DNA of 64,000 nucleotides from Ammoniphilus sp. YIM 78166 (GTDB taxonomy: Bacteria; Bacillota; Bacilli; Aneurinibacillales; RAOX-1), in NCBI RefSeq assembly GCF_004522215.1, contig NZ_SDLR01000005.1, positions 403,086-467,085 of the forward strand, given 5' to 3'. A model generated the notes under the pieces. That model saw only the letters and a program-made list of their open reading frames with translations, was not told where the DNA came from and searched no databases. The position numbers and the translations under genes were made by a program. This document shows positions 1 through 8,396 of the stretch, in pieces; the stretch's first letter is position 1, and each line of letters opens with the position of its first letter.

Positions 1-597
1 AATCGCGCTGCGAGGGTTGTCTAATCCAATGTATTTTGCGACAAAGGGCGTCCCCACCATAACGATAATCGACTTGACGAGTCCAGCTGCAATACTTAAA
101 GCAATAACCTCGGAGCTGGCCCCAACAGCGGCCCCAGTGACAGGTCCAACAATATAGGTAACCGCTCCTGCACCAATCGTGGTTAAGCTCACTGCATCCG
201 TATACCCGAAGCTCAATGCAACCAAAACACCAACGACAAAGGATACGATTACACCTAGGAACAGAGAGATCACTCCGCTGATTCCTGCTTTTTTCACTTC
301 ATCGAAACTTGCACCGAACGCCGTAGATACGATGGCCAAATCCCGCAGCATACCGCCGCCCATTAATCCAATGCCGGAAAACATCTGTAGATCGGCCAGC
401 CCTTTGTTTCCTCCCGTACTAATCCCACCTAGATAGGCTAGAACCAACCCAAGGATGATAGCGATTGCAGAACCGTGTATTCTTCCTTTTGTCAGTTTGT
501 CAGAAATGAGATAGGAGACATACATCGTGATCCCCACCACAACAAAGGCGGTAACTAATCCGTTTTTCTCCAAAATACCTATTAACGTCTCCATCAT
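1..597 (-). CDS. madM: Malonate transporter subunit MadM (3' end outside window)
   Basis: The minus-strand frame is open from an ATG at 597 to the window edge (199 codons); the C-terminus lies beyond position 1. It is a hydrophobic polytopic protein with glycine-rich helices and segments such as GLMGGGMLRDLAIVSTAFG and YIVGPVTGAAVGASSE that I recognise from MadM, the larger partner of the two-component MadLM malonate carrier in the cytoplasmic membrane. The start overlaps the madL stop as ATGA, implying translational coupling. A second ATG follows immediately (594), so the exact start is uncertain by one codon. Family members are about 250 aa, so roughly 50 residues are missing from view. Malonate uptake is assigned from the family and the madL neighbour. 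Confidence 0.85.
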   Translation of the reverse strand, partial: MMETLIGILEKNGLVTAFVVVGITMYVSYLISDKLTKGRIHGSAIAIILGLVLAYLGGISTGGNKGLADLQMFSGIGLMGGGMLRDLAIVSTAFGASFDEVKKAGISGVISLFLGVIVSFVVGVLVALSFGYTDAVSLTTIGAGAVTYIVGPVTGAAVGASSEVIALSIAAGLVKSIIVMVGTPFVAKYIGLDNPRSAI

Positions 598-998
598 GCC
601 TGTTTAGCCTCCTTCCATTCACTTGCTTGCTCCGCATCTTCTTTCTTCATTCCAATCTTAGCGACTAAGGGCACGAGGGCAAAGCTCACAACGGTAGCCA
701 TCACACCCGCCAAAATCGCTAGTGGGCCTCCTTTAACCGCAGCTACCACATTTTGTCCTGCCGTCATCGCAATGACGATCGGTATGTACATCGCACTCCA
801 AAACGCAATCCCTTCCTGTGATTTAATCGCTAATTTCTTTTTCTTGGTTAAATAGTCGACAAGCAGGACCAATAGCAGCATGGCAATACCAACGCCACCG
901 ACATTGGAATTCACTCCTACCACCATGCCAAGCAGATCGCCTAAGAAAACGCCAACCAACATACACCCTGCCAGCAAGGCTACACCATAAATGACCAA
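594..998 (-). CDS. madL: Malonate transporter subunit MadL
   Basis: Small polytopic membrane protein (134 aa from the TTG at 998) with about four hydrophobic segments and the MadL-like opening VIYGVALLAGCMLVG. It should pair with the overlapping madM to import malonate. The frame extends upstream to a GTG at 1037, but a GGGGG ribosome binding site lies at 1008-1012, nine bases before the TTG, and the family normally begins at this point, so I prefer 998. Its stop codon TGA is embedded in the madM start. The C-terminal tail is charged (KEDAEQASEWKEAKQA) and probably cytoplasmic. No malonate decarboxylase genes are visible, but the operon continues past the left edge. Confidence 0.85.
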   Translation of the reverse strand: MVIYGVALLAGCMLVGVFLGDLLGMVVGVNSNVGGVGIAMLLLVLLVDYLTKKKKLAIKSQEGIAFWSAMYIPIVIAMTAGQNVVAAVKGGPLAILAGVMATVVSFALVPLVAKIGMKKEDAEQASEWKEAKQA

Positions 999-1114
999 TC
1001 CAATACACCCCCAAAGATATTCACCTTGCTTATGCACGTTATGTTTCCGCTTACAGTATAAGTTACAAAGAAGTAATGGTTAAATCCACTCTATTATTTA
1101 TCTCTTTATATTTA

Positions 1115-1885
1115 TTAGGACTGAAATCTTGGTTGTCTCTTTTCTGAGAAAGCCCGACATCCTTCTGGAAAATCAATGGGATCGACATAACTCCAGGGAA
1201 GATCCGGACGTAATTCACACACTTCTACCGCTTTTTTGACAGCTTGCAGAGATGCGGTAGACTGACGCATCATAACTCGGGCTAGATTCAAGACCGTTCG
1301 GTCCAGCTCCTCTGGTTCAACAAGCTGATTCAGTAGCCCAAACTGATAAGCCTCTTTCGCCTGATAAATCTTACCCGTAAAAACCAGTTCCTTGGCTCGG
1401 CTTGGACCTAGCTCCCTGACAATGCGCCTCATAAAAGAGGGACCTAACGTAATGCCTAACCGCCCTACCGGGATGCCCATTTTGGTTTGAGATGTTCCCA
1501 CCCGCATATCACAGGCAAGAGATAGTACAAAACCTGCGCCCATGGCTGGACCATCAATTGCTCCGATCACCGGAATGGAAAGGTTTTCAAATGTGGAAAT
1601 GGCCTCTTCCATTGTGCGGAATGCCGCATTCGCCTCCTCAAGGGACATTTCTGCAAATTCTTTGATATCGGAACCTGCCGTAAACTGCCCCGTCGCCCCT
1701 CTTAATACCACGACTTTCATTTTCTTGGATTGACTGATTTCCTTGCCGATCAAGGCAAGCTCCTTCCACATGTCTGCCTTCAGTGCATTCCTGGACGCCG
1801 TACGATTGAACGTCACAATAGCAATTTTGGAGGTTTGTTGGAAGGTAATTTTCCCGTCTTCCACTCTCTTAATGAGGACCTGCAT
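1115..1885 (-). CDS. Crotonase-fold (enoyl-CoA hydratase/isomerase family) protein without hydratase glutamates
   Basis: 256 aa, normal length for the crotonase family. The oxyanion-hole segment TAGSDIKEF (about residues 69-77) and the glycine-rich helix GPAMGAGFVLSLACD are present, so CoA-thioester binding is likely. The two catalytic glutamates of hydratases (GGGCE and QPE in rat enoyl-CoA hydratase) are both replaced by valine (GAGFV and GIPV). Simple hydratase activity is therefore doubtful; isomerase, thioesterase or decarboxylase-type chemistry is possible. The start is set by AAGGAGTGAG before the ATG. It lies 116 bp upstream of madL on the same strand, which suggests, as inference, a role in malonyl- or acyl-CoA metabolism. 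Confidence 0.75.
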   Translation of the reverse strand: MQVLIKRVEDGKITFQQTSKIAIVTFNRTASRNALKADMWKELALIGKEISQSKKMKVVVLRGATGQFTAGSDIKEFAEMSLEEANAAFRTMEEAISTFENLSIPVIGAIDGPAMGAGFVLSLACDMRVGTSQTKMGIPVGRLGITLGPSFMRRIVRELGPSRAKELVFTGKIYQAKEAYQFGLLNQLVEPEELDRTVLNLARVMMRQSTASLQAVKKAVEVCELRPDLPWSYVDPIDFPEGCRAFSEKRQPRFQS

Positions 1886-1983
1886 CCAAGCTCACTCCTT
1901 TTTTCTGCGTTCCACCCTGTAGTCGATTGTCGACATTTTTATAATAGCAATATTTTAATAAATAGTCAATATTTATTCAATTT

Positions 1984-2931
1984 TTAGTTTAATAATCGCA
2001 AAAAAATAGGAAGCACAAAGAAGGAACAAACCGTCGTCCATAATACACACCTGCTAACAAATTGTGGTGCAGCATTAAATCTTTCCGCTAGAATAACCGC
2101 ATTAACAGCAGCGGGCATGGAGGCCAGCAGCAATAAAACGGAAAAAAGCACACCCTTCGCTCCTAAAACGACCAAGATCAAGTAAGCGATCACTGGAGCC
2201 GCAATTAAACGAATTCCGATTCCTGCCTTAAACGCTTTTCGATAAGTTTCCCCAATCTCCATCTGCCTTGCACTCATCATTTGAACCCCCAGAATGGCAA
2301 GTACAACAGGAGCATAAGCGGTTGACAGCATCAGAAGTCCTTTCTCTACTGCTAAAGGAATGTCTAGATGGAAGCTGCGGAACCCGAAGGCTAGAATAGC
2401 CGCATAGATAGCGGGCATACGAAACACACTGATTAACGCTTGCCTAATTGTAAATTGAGAACGTGCAGCAAAATATACCCCTATGGTGTTGACGATTATT
2501 ATTTGTACAATTACATAGATGGCTGCCACATGCATTCCACTCTTTCCAAAGGCAAGCAGAACCAACGGTAATCCATAATTCACACAGTTCGTAAAGGTCG
2601 AAACCATCGTCAAGCCCGCCGTTTCCGCGGCTGATAACGTAAATACCCTACCCAGAAAGCTAGCAATCCCCCAGAGAACCAATAGATTGGTAATGGAAAA
2701 AAAGAGAATCGTAGAAACATCGTGGACCGAGATCTCCGCCTTGTAAATCGAGTCAAAGATCAAGGCCGGACTAAGAATGTAGAGGGCTAGAAGAGCGAGG
2801 CCCTTAGTATCCAACTTATGGAACCGATACAGCAGGGCACCTCCTATGACAGGAAAGGACAGGGGCAAAAACACCTGGTAAAGGGTTAGCCAAAACGAAG
2901 TAAGCATCTTAACACATCCAATCTTTAACAT
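1984..2931 (-). CDS. AEC-family (auxin efflux carrier-like) permease
   Basis: 315-aa membrane protein with about ten hydrophobic helices and the AEC/MdcF-type pattern FPVIGGALLYRFHKLDTKG near the N-terminus and NCVNYGLPLVLLAFGK mid-protein. Members export or import carboxylates and other organic anions; MdcF is associated with malonate, which would fit the madLM neighbourhood, but that link is inference. Two starts are possible: 2931 (poorly spaced AAGGA) and 2907 (MLTSFWLT), the latter matching the usual family N-terminus better. It sits 98 bp upstream of the crotonase gene in the same direction; the AT-rich gap could hold a separate promoter. Confidence 0.75.
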   Translation of the reverse strand: MLKIGCVKMLTSFWLTLYQVFLPLSFPVIGGALLYRFHKLDTKGLALLALYILSPALIFDSIYKAEISVHDVSTILFFSITNLLVLWGIASFLGRVFTLSAAETAGLTMVSTFTNCVNYGLPLVLLAFGKSGMHVAAIYVIVQIIIVNTIGVYFAARSQFTIRQALISVFRMPAIYAAILAFGFRSFHLDIPLAVEKGLLMLSTAYAPVVLAILGVQMMSARQMEIGETYRKAFKAGIGIRLIAAPVIAYLILVVLGAKGVLFSVLLLLASMPAAVNAVILAERFNAAPQFVSRCVLWTTVCSFFVLPIFLRLLN

Positions 2932-3018
2932 TTTCCTTACTTCTATTAAAGCACAAAAGTCCCACTAGGATCTATACATTGTTATACGCTCTACCAGCAC
3001 CCTTGACGTAACCTTTAC

Positions 3019-3507
3019 TTATTCACCCGGTTGGACCTCCACGACGATACTGCCGAACCACACTTCATCAATGTACGCATCCAGCTTCCATGTACCTGTT
3101 GAAGGTAACGTCAAGTAGCCTACCGATTCCGCATAGAAATGAGGAGGCTTGATGATGTCTTCGTTGGGAAAACCAACCACCCCTTCAAAAGCGGTAATCG
3201 TCTTGCCCTCTTGACTCGTCCCGACTACAGTTACCGGTCTATCAAATAATTGCTCTGTTTTTTCCGCTGAGTCGCCCCATAAATGAAGGAGTTGCTTATT
3301 ATCGGCACCCTCCCTAACGGGAGCATCCACGATCGCAAGCTTCCCTTCCACTCCTCGAAGCCCATAGGGTACGTCCCTACCGTCTGATCCAGACTTCATA
3401 ATCGTAAAAGGGGGACTTGCTTCTCCGATCTCGAGTGGATTTGAATGGTTAGAGCAACCTGATTGAATCATTACGATAAGGAAAATGAAAAGAACGACCC
3501 GTTTCAT
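3019..3507 (-). CDS. Secreted lipoprotein of unknown function
   Basis: 162 aa. An N-terminal signal sequence (MKRVVLFIFLIVMIQSGC) ends in a lipobox with Cys18, so the product should be lipid-anchored on the outer face of the membrane. The remaining ~145 residues are soluble, with alternating short hydrophobic stretches suggesting a beta-sandwich; the C-terminal part (GTWKLDAYIDEVWFGSIVVEV) resembles small Bacillus lipoproteins of the DUF4871 type, but I am not certain. Its ATG follows GGAGGTGTCGG closely. There is no obvious operon partner: the next gene upstream on this strand is separated by 170 bp. Confidence 0.6.
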   Translation of the reverse strand: MKRVVLFIFLIVMIQSGCSNHSNPLEIGEASPPFTIMKSGSDGRDVPYGLRGVEGKLAIVDAPVREGADNKQLLHLWGDSAEKTEQLFDRPVTVVGTSQEGKTITAFEGVVGFPNEDIIKPPHFYAESVGYLTLPSTGTWKLDAYIDEVWFGSIVVEVQPGE

Positions 3508-3637
3508 CCGACACCTCCGTTTAATCTTACTTCATTAGACGGTTAGGGCTGCCGTTTGGTTACTTGTTTGGTCGTTTATTGTTATCCCAGCTTCGCTTTG
3601 TTTTTGTAACATCGACATCGAAATACTTAAAGTAATG

Positions 3638-3659
3638 AGCCAGGATCGATGTCCTGGCT
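3638..3659 (-). terminator. Hairpin downstream of the repeat-domain protein
   Basis: AGCCAGGA-TCGATG-TCCTGGCT, an 8-bp perfect stem 20 bp after the stop of the gene at 3680-4381. The following tract on the minus strand (ATTACTTT) is only moderately T-rich, so termination strength is uncertain. Confidence 0.5.
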
Positions 3660-3679
3660 CTATCCTCGCTAGAGGGCTA

Positions 3680-4381
3680 TCAACTTCCCCAAATTGCCAC
3701 TTGTTGATTATCCAACCCAAAGTGATTGCCTTGCCATTTTAACGTGTTTAGTACATAGCCTAACGAATCCGCATTATATCTTCCCGCTATCTTCTGATAA
3801 GCAAGCAGCTCATAAACTCCATTCGAGTCGAAGTCCACAGGATAGAGCCCACTTAGTGGGTTGACAAAGCCTTGAATAGGAGAAATTAACTTCCCGTTGG
3901 TATCATAGATTTCGTTTAAATAATCGGCATCCCTTGTCGAGATGTCGATCATGAACATATTATTATTCCGCTCACTTACCACCTCGACTTTATAGTAGTC
4001 TTTATAGGTTACCCGGTACTTGTATTGCTCGTTATATCGATCGGAATGAAACAACAACTGGGGAGCATTATTGAGGAAGGAATAAATAAAGTGATTCATG
4101 ATAGCCCCGCTTCCTCCCGTAGCAATACTAACTAAAATGTCATTCACCTGATTCCCCGTAAAGTCCCCTAAAAATAACGACGGCGCATAGCCTACATTCG
4201 GACGAAGCGCTACACTCATCGTCCTGCCAGTTTTCCCATCTTGTACGTGAAGGGAGATGTTTTGTGTAAACGGGCTATCTGCCGTCTTTATTCCTGATAA
4301 ATAGACATAATCGGGAATTCGATCGCCATTTACATCCCCTCTTGCAGAAGCTACAACCTGTGAGTACATTGGCTTCACCAA
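3680..4381 (-). CDS. FG-GAP/VCBS-like repeat protein
   Basis: 233 aa without a clear signal peptide. Short calcium-site-like motifs occur at the start (GDVNGDRIPDYVYL), middle (GDFTGNQVNDILV) and end (VDFDSNGVYELLA), the pattern of FG-GAP/VCBS beta-propeller repeats. Similar short single-domain proteins beginning xVKPMYSQVVASA occur in Bacillus-group genomes; function is unknown. Start codons are non-canonical: TTG at 4381 or GTG at 4378, with GATAGG just upstream. The protein probably binds divalent metal, but whether it is exported by a non-classical route cannot be told from sequence. Confidence 0.6.
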   Translation of the reverse strand: MVKPMYSQVVASARGDVNGDRIPDYVYLSGIKTADSPFTQNISLHVQDGKTGRTMSVALRPNVGYAPSLFLGDFTGNQVNDILVSIATGGSGAIMNHFIYSFLNNAPQLLFHSDRYNEQYKYRVTYKDYYKVEVVSERNNNMFMIDISTRDADYLNEIYDTNGKLISPIQGFVNPLSGLYPVDFDSNGVYELLAYQKIAGRYNADSLGYVLNTLKWQGNHFGLDNQQVAIWGS

Positions 4382-4446
4382 CCTATCGAAATAAAAAAGC
4401 TAAAGGTGTTCAAAAAAATCTCTCTTCAACACTCTATGCTGGGCAG

Positions 4447-4477
4447 AGAGTGCCTGTCACTCCCCGAATTTTGTCGA
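4447..4477 (+). repeat. Dispersed 31-bp repeat, copy 1
   Basis: This segment begins AGAGTGCCTGTCACTCCCCG and matches positions 51020-50990 on the other strand at 30 of 31 bases. Its core GAGTG-CCTGT-CACTC is an inverted repeat. Like copy 2 it lies beside an intrinsic terminator (4491-4518). Confidence 0.75.
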
Positions 4478-4490
4478 CGACCCACAAAAA

Positions 4491-4518
4491 AGCCCAGCTA
4501 CCATTACGTAGCTGGGCT
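4491..4518 (-). terminator. Intrinsic terminator of the BCCT transporter gene
   Basis: AGCCCAGCTA-CCATTACG-TAGCTGGGCT, a 10-bp perfect stem, followed on the minus strand by TTTTTTG; it begins 10 bp after the transporter stop codon. Confidence 0.85.
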
Positions 4519-4527
4519 AAGACCTAC

Positions 4528-6069
4528 TTATTTTCCTTTCACTTTCTCTTTCCAAAGCCTAAATTCCTTCCGCTCCTTATCTTCTTTCTTCTTCTTGCTC
4601 GCTACCTCTCCTTTAAACGATCTCAGCATAGAAATGGCAATCAGTACGAGTACAAACGATAAGGGAAATGCGCTCACAATGATCGCAGTCTGCATCGCGC
4701 TAAGTCCTCCGGATACCATCAGAACCACAGCGGAAGCCGATAGAATGATGCCCCACACAAGCTTGACGAAGGTAGGCGGATTAAGACTACCGTTAGTGGT
4801 TTGCATGCCCAATACAAAAGTTGCTGAGTCTGCTGAGGTAATGAAGAAAGTGGAAATCAAGAACAATGTCAACACAATCAACACCATGGTTAAAGGAAGA
4901 TGCTGATACACGTAGAACAACGCCGTTTCAAGAGATTGAGCCGAAACAGGAAGTCCTCCAAAATACTCCATATGAATACCCGTCCCGCCAAACACCGCAA
5001 ACCATAGAGAACAGACAACGGTTGGAATCACCAAAACAGCAATGACAAATTCCCGAACCGTCCTTCCTTTGGAGACGCGAGCAATAAAGGTTCCTACAAA
5101 AGGGGCCCAGGCAATCCACCAAGCCCAATAGAATATCGTCCACCCTTGCACCCATGCGGCTCTTTCTTCATTAAAAGGGGCCAGGCGAAGTCCCATACTC
5201 GGGAGATTTTGCAAATACGATCCAAAAGTGGATACAAACAGGTTCAACAAGAAAACAGTCGGCCCCATAAAAAGGAATACAAAAAACAGGACAACAGCAA
5301 GAACCATATTGGTATTACTGAGATACTTGATTCCTTTGTTAATTCCGGTACCTGCCGAAAGCAGGAATAGGATCGTCACGACCGAAATGATCACCAGTTG
5401 AACCGTAAACGTATTCGGGATACCAAAAACATAATTCAATCCCCCATTGATTTGAGTTGCTCCTAAGCCAAGGGAAGCGGCTACCCCAAAAATCGTGGCA
5501 AATACGGCTACTATATCGATGAAGATCCCGATAGGACCTTTAGCCCTCTCCCCGAGAACTGGATAGAGAGCGGCGCTCATCAGCCCTGGGAGTCCCTTGC
5601 GAAACTTGTAGTAAGCAAGCGCAAGTGCAATCGTTGCATAGATCGCCCACGCGTGAAAACCCCAATGCAGATAAGTGTATCTCATGGCAATGTTGGCAGC
5701 ATCGCTCGTCGCCGCTTCGCCTAGAGGTGGACTAGAAAAATGAGAGATCGGTTCCGAGACTCCAAAGAAAAGTAGCCCAATCCCCATTCCAGCACTAAAG
5801 AGCATTGCAAACCAAGAAGCGCGATTAAACTCTGGCTTGTCGTCATCCTTGCCTAGTTTAATTTTCCCATAGGGACTAAAGATCAGAAACAGAGCAAAGA
5901 GGAGAAAGAAAGTAGCGACAATCTGATAATACCATCCAAAGTTTACCAAGAAAAATTGTTGCCATACGTTCATCACTCGACCAAGGTGCTCAGGGGTAAT
6001 CACTCCCCAGAGAACAAATCCTAAAGAAATTGCAAGTGAGATCCAGAAGACCTTTGTCACTTCCTTCAT
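4528..6069 (-). CDS. BCCT-family betaine/choline/carnitine transporter
   Basis: 513 aa with twelve predicted transmembrane helices and the family-defining aromatic motif around helix 8 (FYWAWWIAWAPFVGTFIAR). The early segment MGIGLLFFGVSEP is the conserved glycine-rich substrate/ion-binding helix of BCCT carriers, which import quaternary ammonium compounds with Na+ or H+, often for osmoprotection. The C-terminal tail after the last helix is short and highly charged (KKKKEDKERKEFRLWKEKVKG), as in osmotically regulated relatives. It appears monocistronic, with a strong terminator downstream. Substrate (glycine betaine, choline or carnitine) cannot be fixed from sequence. Confidence 0.88.
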   Translation of the reverse strand: MKEVTKVFWISLAISLGFVLWGVITPEHLGRVMNVWQQFFLVNFGWYYQIVATFFLLFALFLIFSPYGKIKLGKDDDKPEFNRASWFAMLFSAGMGIGLLFFGVSEPISHFSSPPLGEAATSDAANIAMRYTYLHWGFHAWAIYATIALALAYYKFRKGLPGLMSAALYPVLGERAKGPIGIFIDIVAVFATIFGVAASLGLGATQINGGLNYVFGIPNTFTVQLVIISVVTILFLLSAGTGINKGIKYLSNTNMVLAVVLFFVFLFMGPTVFLLNLFVSTFGSYLQNLPSMGLRLAPFNEERAAWVQGWTIFYWAWWIAWAPFVGTFIARVSKGRTVREFVIAVLVIPTVVCSLWFAVFGGTGIHMEYFGGLPVSAQSLETALFYVYQHLPLTMVLIVLTLFLISTFFITSADSATFVLGMQTTNGSLNPPTFVKLVWGIILSASAVVLMVSGGLSAMQTAIIVSAFPLSFVLVLIAISMLRSFKGEVASKKKKEDKERKEFRLWKEKVKGK

Positions 6070-6150
6070 ATTTGTCCCTCACTTTCCGGTTGGTTTCGGG
6101 TTACCTTATCAGTATTTACCACATTACCGGAAATCATTTTTGGAGAAAAC

Positions 6151-7098
6151 TCAATCCCTCTTTGAACCTACTATCTTTATTTTACCTTCTTTAATTAGCT
6201 CTAAGAAAACATCTGTAACCTCCGGGTCAAACTGGGATCCTTTATTCCTTTTAATTTCGGCAACAGCATATTCCAAGTCTATATCTTCACGATAAGCCCT
6301 TCTTGAAGTCATCGCATCAAAAGCGTCTGCAAGCGCCATGATCCGGGCAACCAAAGGAATTTCATCACCTACTAGACCGAGTGGATATCCTTTTCCATCA
6401 TAGTGTTCGTGATGATACCGCACCATGTCCAATATACTGTTGTTCTTGAAAAACGGTATATAGCTTAACATTTTATAGCCGATTTCAGGATGTTTCTTGA
6501 TAACTTGAAACTCTTCCTTCGTTAAACGGGAGGGTTTATTTAAAATCTGCTCAGGTACACCAATTTTTCCTATATCATGGAGCAACCCCCCTATATAGAT
6601 ATGTTGACATTGCTTGTTGGACAGCCCCATTTCTTTTGCAATCTTTCTTGAATACGTTGCGACATTTTGAGAATGAAAAGAGGTATATTTGTCTCTTGCA
6701 TCTAACGCTTCCGCCAAGGTAGAAGTAAGATTAACAATATGCTCTCTTTCCTTCTGAAAATTCACTACCAACACCCGTATAACAATCGCTAAGAAAAAAT
6801 AAATAAACCACCTCAGCAGGAATAATTCAATAGTCCAGACTTCAGTTGTAGAATGAACCAGAAGTGAAATGATAACAGCCCCAGAGAGGATGAAAATAGT
6901 GATCGCGTGTCGAAAAATTAATCCAGTCATAATCATGCAAGGTATATAGGCTAAAGTTAACATGTTTTCTGGAAAAACATACAAGTCAAGTGTTAATCCT
7001 AAGAGTAGCGACAAAACCCCTGCAAGGATGTAAAAGGGGCTTTTCTCCTTGCCTTCTTCGGGGACAAAATCAAATTTAGCAGTTGTGGCTTCGAGCAT
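6151..7098 (-). CDS. Membrane-anchored HD-GYP domain protein (probable c-di-GMP phosphodiesterase)
   Basis: 315 aa. About five hydrophobic segments occupy the first ~115 residues, followed by an HD-GYP domain with the catalytic signature HDIGKIG and the [14 protein letters not shown] block that contains the GYP triad. HD-GYP enzymes hydrolyse cyclic di-GMP; the membrane module resembles a MASE-type sensor with no ligand-binding loop that I recognise. The frame extends to 7122, but AAAGGGAG sits between the two ATGs and is well placed for 7098. A possible diguanylate cyclase partner (28103-29202) elsewhere in the window is frameshifted. Confidence 0.88.
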   Translation of the reverse strand: MLEATTAKFDFVPEEGKEKSPFYILAGVLSLLLGLTLDLYVFPENMLTLAYIPCMIMTGLIFRHAITIFILSGAVIISLLVHSTTEVWTIELFLLRWFIYFFLAIVIRVLVVNFQKEREHIVNLTSTLAEALDARDKYTSFHSQNVATYSRKIAKEMGLSNKQCQHIYIGGLLHDIGKIGVPEQILNKPSRLTKEEFQVIKKHPEIGYKMLSYIPFFKNNSILDMVRYHHEHYDGKGYPLGLVGDEIPLVARIMALADAFDAMTSRRAYREDIDLEYAVAEIKRNKGSQFDPEVTDVFLELIKEGKIKIVGSKRD

Positions 7099-7264
7099 AA
7101 TAAATGACTCCCTTTTTTTCAATATAGGTGCAATATATTACTATATTACTACATCCTCAGAAGATATTATGTCGTTTTTTGTCATGAGAATCTTAATGAT
7201 GAACAACAAACATAGAAATAAATATAAACAAACTTTGGACTTTTGTAGGAAAGGGGAGTCTAGA

Positions 7265-7795
7265 TTGAACTTTCAAATGAAAGAAGCCATCGAGGTGCTG
7301 GAACGTACCCCCCAAACATTAGAATACTTTTTGAGCGGTTTATCGAATAGTTGGCTTCAAACGAACGAAGGTGAGGGAACGTGGAACGTCTTTGAGGTGA
7401 TCAAACACCTCATTGAAGGGGAAAAAACCAATTGGATCCCGAGGGTAGAATTTCTTTTAGTAGAGGGAGAAAGCCGAACCTTCCCCCCATTTGACCGCTT
7501 TTCACACTTAAACAATCAGATGGAAAAATCCATCGAACAAAGCTTGCACGAATTTAGAATCATTAGACTCCAAAGTATCGCGAGGCTGAAGCATCTTGTC
7601 AACCCTGATCTGCATCTTGAATTAACCGGCTCACACCCCGCACTAGGCGTAGTGAAGCTAAGAGAGCTGCTTTCCACTTGGGTTGTTCATGATTTAACGC
7701 ATATCGCCCAGATCGTAAGAGTTATGGCCCTGAGATACCAAATGGACGTAGGGCCTTGGAAAGAGTACTTGAGTATCTTGAAAAAAGTTAAATGA
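7265..7795 (+). CDS. DinB/YfiT-like metalloprotein
   Basis: 176 aa from a TTG start at 7265, chosen because a long Shine-Dalgarno sequence GGAAAGGGGAG (7248-7258) precedes it by six bases and the DinB domain starts directly after it. The open frame reaches back to 7049, but that upstream part overlaps the divergent HD-GYP gene and looks non-coding. The four-helix DinB fold is recognised from [14 protein letters not shown] near residue 40 and the metal motif [11 protein letters not shown] (HDLTH) near residue 140; three histidines should bind a metal. Family members include thiol transferases such as bacillithiol S-transferases, but the substrate here is unknown. Confidence 0.8.
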   Translation: MNFQMKEAIEVLERTPQTLEYFLSGLSNSWLQTNEGEGTWNVFEVIKHLIEGEKTNWIPRVEFLLVEGESRTFPPFDRFSHLNNQMEKSIEQSLHEFRIIRLQSIARLKHLVNPDLHLELTGSHPALGVVKLRELLSTWVVHDLTHIAQIVRVMALRYQMDVGPWKEYLSILKKVK

Positions 7796-7821
7796 ACTAT
7801 ACAGCTTCAGTGGCTTAAGCT

Positions 7822-8292
7822 TCATTGAAGGTTGTCTTTAATAAATGCCAAAACCTCTTGCACATGACCCTTTACCTTTACTTTTGGAAAGACTTTCGCT
7901 ATTTTCCCTTCCTGATCTATCACAAATGTCGTTCTTTCAATGCCCATATATTCCTTGCCATAGTTTTTCTTAAGCTTCCAAACGCCATAGGTCTCAGCCA
8001 CCTCGTGATTTTCATCAGCAAGGAGGATAAAGTTTAGGTTATGCTTGGCAATAAACTTTTGATGCTGAGTAATCGGATCCGGACTTACCCCGATTACGAT
8101 AGTATCTAAAGATTGAAAGGCTTCATAATCGTCGCGAAAGTCACAAGCTTCCGTAGTGCAGCCAGGGGTCATATCCTTTGGATAAAAGTAAAGGACTACG
8201 TTTTTTCCTTTAAAATCGCACAGTGTCACGTTTTCTCCATTACTCGCAGGCAGGGTAAAGTCCGGCGCCACTTGCGCCAATTCCATAGTCAT
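7822..8292 (-). CDS. bcp: Thiol peroxidase Bcp (peroxiredoxin)
   Basis: 156 aa, full length for the Bcp/PrxQ branch of peroxiredoxins. The peroxidatic cysteine is in PKDMTPGCTTEACDF (Cys45) with the resolving Cys50 five residues on, the arrangement of atypical two-Cys enzymes that reduce hydroperoxides using thioredoxin. No signal peptide, so cytoplasmic. Two ATGs lie two codons apart at the start (8292 and 8286). It appears to be monocistronic. Confidence 0.93.
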   Translation of the reverse strand: MTMELAQVAPDFTLPASNGENVTLCDFKGKNVVLYFYPKDMTPGCTTEACDFRDDYEAFQSLDTIVIGVSPDPITQHQKFIAKHNLNFILLADENHEVAETYGVWKLKKNYGKEYMGIERTTFVIDQEGKIAKVFPKVKVKGHVQEVLAFIKDNLQ

Positions 8293-8357
8293 GTTCTAAA
8301 ACCTCCTCTATTTTGCACTACCTTATATTCTACCAATTTCTTGATTTCTAGCAAACA

Positions 8358-8392
8358 AAGAGCCCCACTCTTGGTAAAAGAATAGGGCTCTT
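8358..8392 (-). terminator. Probable terminator of gapN
   Basis: AAGAGCCC and GGGCTCTT form an 8-bp stem with a 19-base loop right after the gapN stop; the minus-strand tail is TTTG, so it is a moderate terminator. Confidence 0.55.
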
Positions 8393-8396
8393 CTCA

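Noticed and set aside
7049-7264. N-terminal extension of the DinB-like ORF
   Set aside because: Overlaps the divergent HD-GYP gene and its promoter; the strong RBS and the domain start support the TTG at 7265.
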